This document shows positions 57,961-64,000 of a DNA stretch of 64,000 nt, one piece after another (positions within the stretch are counted from its first letter, which is position 1; every line of letters starts with the position of its first letter). Below the pieces are notes generated by a model, which saw only the letters and a program-made list of their open reading frames with translations, had not been told where the DNA came from and made no database searches. The DNA is taken from the NCBI RefSeq assembly GCF_001902145.1, contig NZ_MRST01000026.1, positions 426,342 through 490,341 on the forward strand. The letters run 5' to 3'. The DNA is from Pseudomonas fluorescens. Its GTDB lineage: Bacteria > Pseudomonadota > Gammaproteobacteria > Pseudomonadales > Pseudomonadaceae. The translations under genes and the position numbers were made by a program.

Positions 57961-59252
57961 TCGACGCCCTCCGCCAATACGGTGATTTCAACCCGACGAT
58001 TGCGGGCACGGCCTTCGGCAGTACTGTTGGTCGCCAACGGCTCGGTGTCGCTGCGGCCTTCGGCGCTGAAGCGATCACCCTGGCCGGTCTTGGCCGCGAG
58101 GATCTCCAGCACCGACTTGGCCCGGGCTTCGGACAACGCCCAGTTGGACGGGAAGCGCAACGTGGCAATCGGGCGGTTGTCGCTGTGCCCGGTGACACGC
58201 ACCTGGCCCTTGACCTTGCGAATGGCGTCAGCGATGCGCAGCATCAGCGGCTGGTAGTCATCGACGATGCTGGAGCTGGCCGAGGCGAACAGCTCATCGC
58301 CACGAATGGTCACGACAGAGCGGTCAACCTTGTCTTCCACCGCCACGCGGCCGGCCTTGATGTCGTCGGCCAGGAAACCGGCCAGGCGCGGGCGCTCAAT
58401 CACTTTGGGCTGCGCCACCGGACGGTCGATGGCCTGCACCGGGATCTCGCCCAGGGCATGAATATTCTTGAACACCGGCTCGGCGTCCGAGGCCAGCTTC
58501 ATGCGCAGGCCGAACAGCAACGCCAACAGCAGCGCCAAGCCAATCGCCACGGCGATCCACGGCGGCATGAATTGCGCCAGGCGATCACGGGCCACGGTCA
58601 CACCGCGCCAGTGCGGCGACAGCTCGCGCTCGTGTTCGCCACGGGCGCTGCGAATCGTGCCGGCGGTGCGCTCGCGCAAGGCTTCCAACTGGCTGCGCCC
58701 GTCGGTCATCACCCGGTAACGCCCTTCAAAACCCAGGCACATGCACAGGTACAACAGCTCCAACAGGTACAGGCGTTCCCGTGGGCTTTGCAGGCAGTGG
58801 TCAAGCAACTGGAAAACCTTTTCGCCACCCCAGGCTTCGTTGTGCACGGTGATCAGCAGGCTCTGCTTACCCCAGTCACTGGTGCTGCCCCACGGCGTGC
58901 TCAGCACCGCTTCATCCAAGGCGGTGCACAGCGCATAACGGGCCAACAGCACTTCATTGCGTGCCACACCGGCGGCTTCGGCGCGTTCTTCGAACTGGCG
59001 CAGGTACGCCAGCAACTGCGCACGCAGGCTGGCCGGCGCGGGATGGGCGATGGTGTTGCGCAGCCGCGTCAACAACGCCAGCAACGGGCCGGCGGCACTT
59101 TCCAGCGGGTTGAGGCCCTGGCTCTTGCCGGTGAGGATCGGCGCAGCCGGCATCGACAGCGGCGCAGGTTCGGCACGCGCGGGTGCAGGCTCTCGGCCAC
59201 CCGGGCGCGGCATGAACTGGGTGCGGTCATCATCATTGGGATGCATCGCCAA
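57957..59252 (-). CDS. tssL: T6SS protein TssL (DotU) with C-terminal OmpA domain
   Basis: The 431-residue product has a DotU cytoplasmic domain (about residues 45-240; ALCTALDEAVLSTPWG), one membrane helix (WIAVAIGLALLLALLFGL) and a C-terminal OmpA-like peptidoglycan-binding domain (VTGHSDNRPIATLRFPSNWA). The fused OmpA domain marks the extended TssL type that anchors the complex to the cell wall without a separate TagL. Confidence 0.95.
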   Translation of the reverse strand: MAMHPNDDDRTQFMPRPGGREPAPARAEPAPLSMPAAPILTGKSQGLNPLESAAGPLLALLTRLRNTIAHPAPASLRAQLLAYLRQFEERAEAAGVARNEVLLARYALCTALDEAVLSTPWGSTSDWGKQSLLITVHNEAWGGEKVFQLLDHCLQSPRERLYLLELLYLCMCLGFEGRYRVMTDGRSQLEALRERTAGTIRSARGEHERELSPHWRGVTVARDRLAQFMPPWIAVAIGLALLLALLFGLRMKLASDAEPVFKNIHALGEIPVQAIDRPVAQPKVIERPRLAGFLADDIKAGRVAVEDKVDRSVVTIRGDELFASASSSIVDDYQPLMLRIADAIRKVKGQVRVTGHSDNRPIATLRFPSNWALSEARAKSVLEILAAKTGQGDRFSAEGRSDTEPLATNSTAEGRARNRRVEITVLAEGVE

Positions 59253-60587
59253 TTATCCTCGGATCGCCCAGAAGGCCAGGTTCAAGCCCGGGAACTGCCC
59301 GGCGATATGGAAGGCGAAACCGCCGGAATTATTCAGCTGCTGCCAGTGCTCGCTGCCACGGTCCAGCTCGTAGTAGGTGCTGCCGGCGTGGTAAGGCAAC
59401 TGGCGCGGCGCCACCGGCAACGGCAGCAGGCCGATGCCCGGCAGTTGCAGGTTGACCATGTCGCGGATGTGCTCCACCGAGCCGACCTTGCTCTGCTGGC
59501 CGAAACGCGCACGCAGGGTTTCGCCGGGCACATCGGCGCGTACCACGAGGATGAAACTGGCGTTGTCGAGCAGGGTCTTGTCGGCCAGCATCGCCACATG
59601 GATGCCGTAGGCTTTCTCCACAATAGGGATCGGCGTGGCCTTGCTGTCGATCAGCATCGACAGCGCCTCACGCAAGGCCGCCATCACCGGCATGAAGCTC
59701 AAGGCCAGGTCGTCGTGCTGGTACTGCGGGTATTCCAGAGGGCGACGGCTGGAGGTTGAGAAGGTGGAAAACTCACCGGCCAGGCTGACCAGTTCGCTGA
59801 AGAAGCGCTCCGGGTGCAACGGGCTCAACTGGCTGAAGTGCTGGATCAGCGGCTGGGCGCGGTTGACCAGTTGCAGCAGCATGAAGTCGGCGATCTCCGA
59901 GGCACCACCGGCACCCGAGGCCACCACGCGGCCGGCCAGGGCTTCGCCACGCTGGTGCAACAGGCCCAGCAGTTCGCTGCGAAAGGCCGTCAGCGGCTTG
60001 CTTGCGGCCACGTCCAGCACGGGCGGGATGTAAGTGTCATCGAGCACCAACGCGCGGTCGGCGCGCTTTTCCTTGATGCGTACCAGGCCGATGGCGGCGT
60101 AGTCGCTGATGCCGTCCTGGGCTGTCAGCAGGCGCAATGCCCGCGAACCCACGGCCACCGGCGCACGGTTTTCAAACGGGGCGTTGTCGTCGCGCACTTC
60201 ACGCACCTGGCTCACGTAGCGCGCCGCTTCCAGGGCTTGGCCCTCGTCCACCGTGTCACGGGCGCCGGCGCGCTTGAGCGGTAGGGCCAGGTAAACCAGG
60301 CCGTCGCGCAGGTTGTCGTCGATATTCAACGGGCTCGGCGCCAGGTCGTCCTGGGGAATATTGAACGGCGTGCCATCGGGCAACAGGCCGCGGGCCGACA
60401 CGATCGCCAGCTTGCCCTGGGCCAGCAGGCCCTGGTCGATCAGCAGCTCGGAGAACCCCCAGGCACCCGCCGACAACGGGCGGCTGCGGGCATCGATCAG
60501 GTTTTCCAGGTAACGGTCATGCTGCTGGAAGTGCTGCGTTCCGATGAACATGCCTTCCGACCAGACCACGCGATTGTTCCAGGACAT
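59253..60587 (-). CDS. tssK: T6SS baseplate protein TssK
   Basis: The 444-residue product begins with the typical TssK segment VVWSEGMFIGTQHFQQHDRY and has family length. TssK links the phage-like baseplate to the membrane complex. It directly precedes tssL with no gap and follows tssJ by 18 bases. Confidence 0.95.
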   Translation of the reverse strand: MSWNNRVVWSEGMFIGTQHFQQHDRYLENLIDARSRPLSAGAWGFSELLIDQGLLAQGKLAIVSARGLLPDGTPFNIPQDDLAPSPLNIDDNLRDGLVYLALPLKRAGARDTVDEGQALEAARYVSQVREVRDDNAPFENRAPVAVGSRALRLLTAQDGISDYAAIGLVRIKEKRADRALVLDDTYIPPVLDVAASKPLTAFRSELLGLLHQRGEALAGRVVASGAGGASEIADFMLLQLVNRAQPLIQHFSQLSPLHPERFFSELVSLAGEFSTFSTSSRRPLEYPQYQHDDLALSFMPVMAALREALSMLIDSKATPIPIVEKAYGIHVAMLADKTLLDNASFILVVRADVPGETLRARFGQQSKVGSVEHIRDMVNLQLPGIGLLPLPVAPRQLPYHAGSTYYELDRGSEHWQQLNNSGGFAFHIAGQFPGLNLAFWAIRG

Positions 60588-60605
60588 GGGGGCTCCGATT
60601 GCTTG

Positions 60606-61115
60606 TTATTGGGCTGGGCTGGATGGGGAAGCCACGACGTCGGCGCGCACGGCATGCACGTCGAGGCTGATCTGGTATTCGCTGTATTGGCGCGGCGGCA
60701 CGTTGATGACCGTGCGCCATTGCGCACGGTCCAACTCGCGGTAGCCCACCAGCAAGCCGATCTGGCGCGTGGACGGGTCGAGATCGCGCTGCAGGCTCAG
60801 TTGTTGGCCGGGCTGCACCATCACTTCGTCCTGGTCCAGCAGGTCGAGGCCGAGGGTGGATTGCGCACGGTCAGCCAGGGCGAAGTAATCGGAGCGTGAA
60901 AAGGTCGCGGCGTTTTTCAACTCGAAAATGCGCACCCGCACCGGCGCGGCCTGGCCGTTGGCACCGGGGTTAAGCCCGGCAATCGCGTGAAAATGCAGCT
61001 CAACGGCGGCCGTGTCAGCTTCGGCCTCGGCAGCCGCCTGGGGTTGGGCAGTGTCGTTGGCACACGCCGTCAGCAGCAGCGTGGTGGCGGCTGCGAGTAA
61101 AAACCTGGGAATCAT
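60606..61115 (-). CDS. tssJ: T6SS outer-membrane lipoprotein TssJ
   Basis: The 169-residue product has a lipoprotein signal ending in LLTAC and a TssJ beta-sandwich (VRVRIFELKNAATFSRSDYF). It binds the periplasmic part of TssM at the outer membrane. GAGG lies seven bases before the ATG. Confidence 0.94.
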   Translation of the reverse strand: MIPRFLLAAATTLLLTACANDTAQPQAAAEAEADTAAVELHFHAIAGLNPGANGQAAPVRVRIFELKNAATFSRSDYFALADRAQSTLGLDLLDQDEVMVQPGQQLSLQRDLDPSTRQIGLLVGYRELDRAQWRTVINVPPRQYSEYQISLDVHAVRADVVASPSSPAQ

Positions 61116-61172
61116 CCTGCGTCCTCAATGACGTATTTAGCTATCCGTTTTATCCATTAGTGCGAGGCGTTT

Positions 61173-62501
61173 TCAGCGTCGCTGTCGTGCACTGTGTTCT
61201 TCGTAGGCCCGGCTGAATTCGCGACCGAACAGGTCCTGGAAATCTTCCTGGGCCTCGCGGGAAATGTTGCTGTAAAGCTCGGTGAACTGCTGCCAGTACT
61301 GGGCCTGGCGCGAACCGTTGAAGAGACTGGAGAGGCCGCCGGGCTTGCCCATGCGCTCTTCCAATTGCGCCGGTTCAAAGCGCGTAAGCAGGTGCTTGAT
61401 CGCCGCTTCCACGCCAGCCATCACGGCCAACTGGTGGGCGCGCAGGTCGTCGAAACTGTCACGTACGGCAAGATCCGGCGCCATGAACGCCTGGTTGCCA
61501 TGACGCAGCAACAGCAGTAACGCTTCATCGGCATTCGGGGCGAATTTCAACGGGTTGTTTTCGGCGGGGCGGATCATTGTCTGCTGCATGCGGAACTCGC
61601 CCTTGAGGCTGGCACGGGCGCGCAATACGTCGATCAGGCCCTCGACCATCAGCCGGTAGCTGCGGCCGATGCTTTCCATCTGCGCACAAGCGTCGGCTTT
61701 GTCCAGACGCAACTGGTCCAGGCCCGCACCGCGCAGGAAGGCTTGCAGGAGGTCCGGTGATGGCTCGGCATTGGCCACGGGGAGCGCAACAGGCTCGACC
61801 ACGGGCGGCGGTGGGATGATCGGTGCTGGGGCGGGCGCAGCATTGACGACGGGTGCGGGCGCGTCGCTGAACAGGTCCCAGTCTTCGGGAATCACCGAGC
61901 CTTGCACTAATGGCTTTTCGGGCGCCGGTACGGCCACTGGAGCCGGGGGGCGAAAATCGTGTTGCTCGCACGGTACATGGTCCGCCACGGTGGGCGGCGG
62001 CACGGCGGTGGGGCTGAGGAAGTCGAACAGGTCTGGCAAGGTTTCCATGGACGAGGCGCCCTGGAACTGCGGCGCGATCATCGGCGTGGGCGCAGGTTGG
62101 CTCGCCACGGCGCCCATCAGCGCTTCAAAGCTGTTGGGTGAGTCACCGGCAAATGGCTGGCTGTCGATGGCCTGCACGTTGAAGTCGATACGCGCCTGGA
62201 TTTCGTAATCGCCGATGCGGATCAACTCGCCGTCTTGCAACGGCTCGCTGTTACCCCGACGCATACGAATACCCGCCTTGACCAACTCCACACCATTGGT
62301 GCTGTTATCGGTCAAGTAATAACGGCCATCTTTGTATTGAATAACGCAATGTTGCGAAGAGACGAGACGCTCAGGGTCGGGCAATACCCAGTCATTGTCA
62401 GAACTGCGGCCAATAGCCATCACGCCCTGATCCATGGACTTTTCGGGGCATTGCCCAGGGGTGATCTTGTGATAACTAGTGATAGTCAAACACAGCGACA
62501 T
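61173..62501 (-). CDS. fha: FHA domain protein Fha/TagH of the T6SS
   Basis: The 442-residue product has an N-terminal FHA phosphothreonine-binding domain (about residues 20-95; GRSSDNDWVLPD, SSQHCVI, NSTNGVEL), a long proline-rich linker (about 120-260) and a C-terminal type VI FHA domain. Its P. aeruginosa counterpart Fha1 is phosphorylated by PpkA and triggers assembly. AAGGAGG five bases upstream fixes the start at 62501. It heads the leftward operon. Confidence 0.93.
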   Translation of the reverse strand: MSLCLTITSYHKITPGQCPEKSMDQGVMAIGRSSDNDWVLPDPERLVSSQHCVIQYKDGRYYLTDNSTNGVELVKAGIRMRRGNSEPLQDGELIRIGDYEIQARIDFNVQAIDSQPFAGDSPNSFEALMGAVASQPAPTPMIAPQFQGASSMETLPDLFDFLSPTAVPPPTVADHVPCEQHDFRPPAPVAVPAPEKPLVQGSVIPEDWDLFSDAPAPVVNAAPAPAPIIPPPPVVEPVALPVANAEPSPDLLQAFLRGAGLDQLRLDKADACAQMESIGRSYRLMVEGLIDVLRARASLKGEFRMQQTMIRPAENNPLKFAPNADEALLLLLRHGNQAFMAPDLAVRDSFDDLRAHQLAVMAGVEAAIKHLLTRFEPAQLEERMGKPGGLSSLFNGSRQAQYWQQFTELYSNISREAQEDFQDLFGREFSRAYEEHSARQRR

Positions 62502-62793
62502 CTTGCCTCCTTGCTGATACATCGCGCGCGGTCTTCCCAAGGGGCAGCGCCGCCCTGGAGAGTCCCGTCCTGTCGTACAAACGACCGCCAACATCTGCTT
62601 TTACCAGCATGATCGCTGATCTTAACTGGCTTCCATGACAAAAATCCGCTCTGGGCACGCCTTTCGACCCGCCAGTCGCGCAGGTTGTTAAACACCGCAC
62701 ATCTGTCACAGAGGGCGAATAGCTTACCTTGACAAGCCATAAGTACTACACCAAAAATGCACAACTTCTTGAACATCAGTGATGGCGCAGTAG

Positions 62794-62809
62794 TGGCACT
62801 CTGATTGTA
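62794..62809 (+). promoter_or_regulatory. Sigma-54-like -24/-12 promoter upstream of tssA
   Basis: TGGCAC, five bases, then TTGTA: the GG and the -12 dinucleotide are ten bases apart as in RpoN promoters, but the -12 reads GT instead of GC. It lies 85 bases before the tssA start. The rest of the 393-base stretch 62502-62894 holds no gene I can support. Confidence 0.45.
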
Positions 62810-62856
62810 TAACCAGGAAAACATGCACCGTTCATTACGCAACTAGTGCATGCATT

Positions 62857-62874
62857 GCCCGCCGTCCAGCGGGC
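62857..62874 (+). promoter_or_regulatory. Leader hairpin next to the tssA ribosome binding site
   Basis: gcccgc and gcgggc pair around six bases just before the ribosome binding site ggag (62881-62884). GGA motifs occur at 62816 and 62881, a pattern that would suit control by RsmA/RsmE. Confidence 0.35.
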
Positions 62875-62894
62875 CGATAAGGAGATCGAATTCA

Positions 62895-63914
62895 GTGGAT
62901 GTGCCGTTGCTGCTCACCGCCGTTTCCGCGACGTCGCCTTGTGGCGAAGACATGGAATATGACGCGCAATTTCTGCAATTGGAACGTGATGCCAAGGGCC
63001 AACCCGAACGCAGCATGGGCGACTCGATCCTGCCCGCTGAGCCGCCCGAGTGGCGCAGCATCCAGCAGCAAAGCCTCGACCTGTTGCAGCGCAGCAAAGA
63101 CCTGCGCATCACCCACTTTCTGCTGCAAAGCACCCTCGCCCTCCAGGGTGTGGCCGGGCTGGCCGAAGTCCTCACGCTGATCGACGCCTTGCTGCGCCAA
63201 TACTGGGCCGATCTGCACCCGCGCCTGGATGCCGACGATGACAACGACCCTACCGTGCGCATCAACGCCCTTAGCGGCCTGACCTGCGACACCAATATTC
63301 GTCTGCTGCGCGAAAGCATCCTGACGCGCTCGCGCACCTTCGGGCCCGTGAGCCTGCGCGCAGCGCTCAACGCCAGCGGCCTGCAGAGTTTTGCCGATGA
63401 GCAGTTGGGCAACCAGCAACTCAACGCCGCGTTCCTGGACAGCGACCCCGAACAACTGCAAGCCACCCGTGACGCCTTGAGCGCAGCGCGTGCGGCGTGC
63501 GAGGCCATTGAGCAACAGGTCAATGACCAAGTCGGTTCCGCCCAGGGCGTGGACCTCAGCGCCTTGAAGCAGCCGCTCAAACAGGCCCTGCAACTGCTCA
63601 ATCAAGCGGTGCCAGGCACCGACAGCAGCAGCGATCCCGAGGCCGTCAGTGAAGACAATGCCCCTTCGGTCGACGCCGCCGCCGCGCCCGCAGCCCCCCG
63701 CCCGACTGGCGACATCGCCACCCGCGACGATGTGCTGCGTAGCCTCGACAAAATCCTTGCGTATTACACCCGCCACGAGCCTTCGAGCCCGCTGCCGGTG
63801 CTGTTGAACCGAGCCAAGAATCTGGTACATGCCGATTTTGCGGCCATCGTGCGCAATCTGATTCCCGATGGCATGTCCCAATTTGAAAACCTGCGCGGCC
63901 CGGAAAGCGAGTAA
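62895..63914 (+). CDS. tssA: T6SS protein TssA
   Basis: The 339-residue product has the ImpA N-terminal domain (SATSPCGEDMEYDAQFLQLE, PEWRSIQQQSLDLLQRSKDL) and a C-terminal region of the short TssA1 type (VLRSLDKILAYYTRHEPSSP). It binds the baseplate and caps or coordinates sheath growth. The start is GTG at 62895 with GGAG ten bases upstream; the frame is open 15 codons further but without a start signal. It heads the rightward operon. Confidence 0.94.
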   Translation: MDVPLLLTAVSATSPCGEDMEYDAQFLQLERDAKGQPERSMGDSILPAEPPEWRSIQQQSLDLLQRSKDLRITHFLLQSTLALQGVAGLAEVLTLIDALLRQYWADLHPRLDADDDNDPTVRINALSGLTCDTNIRLLRESILTRSRTFGPVSLRAALNASGLQSFADEQLGNQQLNAAFLDSDPEQLQATRDALSAARAACEAIEQQVNDQVGSAQGVDLSALKQPLKQALQLLNQAVPGTDSSSDPEAVSEDNAPSVDAAAAPAAPRPTGDIATRDDVLRSLDKILAYYTRHEPSSPLPVLLNRAKNLVHADFAAIVRNLIPDGMSQFENLRGPESE

Positions 63915-63968
63915 GCCGCCGGACCGTGCAGTAACAACACCGTCGCTCAAGCGACCAGGAGCAGCAAC

Positions 63969-64000
63969 GTGGCGAAGCAAAGTTCTCAGAAATTCATCGC
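63969..64000 (+). CDS. tssB: T6SS contractile sheath small subunit TssB, first codons only
   Basis: A GTG start with AGGAG seven bases upstream opens a frame reading MAKQSSQKFI before the window ends. SSQKFI at the N-terminus and its place 54 bases after tssA identify TssB, the small sheath protein. Only ten residues are visible. Confidence 0.8.
   Translation, partial: MAKQSSQKFI

Noticed and set aside
54613-58257. Open frame of 1214 codons on the + strand opposite tssM and tssL
   Set aside because: It is antisense to two certain T6SS genes, has repeat-like His/Gln/Arg-rich composition typical of reverse-strand reading in GC-rich DNA, and matches no family.

Overview
The window is a chromosomal segment of a Pseudomonas of the P. 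fluorescens type. The evidence is the high GC content, REP/REPIN elements of the P. fluorescens kind (core taggagcgagcttgctcg), and a gene order that matches, as far as I recall it, the P. aeruginosa PAO1 stretch from rep (PA5296) to the HDOD gene (PA5346). No rRNA, tRNA, CRISPR array, integrase, transposase or prophage gene was seen. Sixty coding genes are called; two are cut by the window ends (rep on the left, tssB on the right).

Layout. 1-17.7 kb: rep and xpt, an acetyl-CoA hydrolase/transferase, cytochrome c5, then an amino-acid/polyamine catabolism block: the regulator pauR, the D-alanine genes dadX-ridA-dadA with divergent lrp/dadR, a pauB-like FAD oxidase and a pauC/kauB-like aldehyde dehydrogenase, interleaved with a MocR regulator, a DUF1127 protein, a phospholipase-D-like lipoprotein, an MFS transporter and a cupin protein. 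17.7-25.4 kb: rpmG/rpmB, a peptide-binding protein, radC, coaBC, dut, algC, argB. 25.4-27.6 kb: an AT-richer accessory island between argB and pyrE with a two-gene AbiE-like module. It pairs a PD-(D/E)XK-like plus winged-helix protein with an AbiEii-type nucleotidyltransferase, preceded by two identical 18-bp palindromic repeats. 27.6-45.4 kb: pyrE, crc, rph, yicC, gmk, rpoZ, spoT, a second RidA, a tandem pair of paralogous lipoproteins, an SDR protein, exbB-exbD-tonB, oxyR, recG and an HDOD protein.

45.5-64 kb: a type VI secretion cluster of the P. aeruginosa H1 type. One leftward run of twelve tightly packed genes reads fha-tssJ-tssK-tssL-tssM-tagF-pppA-ppkA-tagT-tagS-tagR-tagQ and ends at a strong terminator. 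It encodes the membrane complex, the baseplate protein TssK and the full threonine-phosphorylation control pathway. A divergent rightward operon begins with tssA and tssB; sheath, Hcp, VgrG and effectors should lie beyond the window.

The most distinctive items are the argB-pyrE island with its paired operators, a sigma-54-like promoter before tssA, the duplicated lipoprotein genes, a terminator-like hairpin inside the dad operon, and a REPIN whose terminal bases form the stop codon of a small gene.
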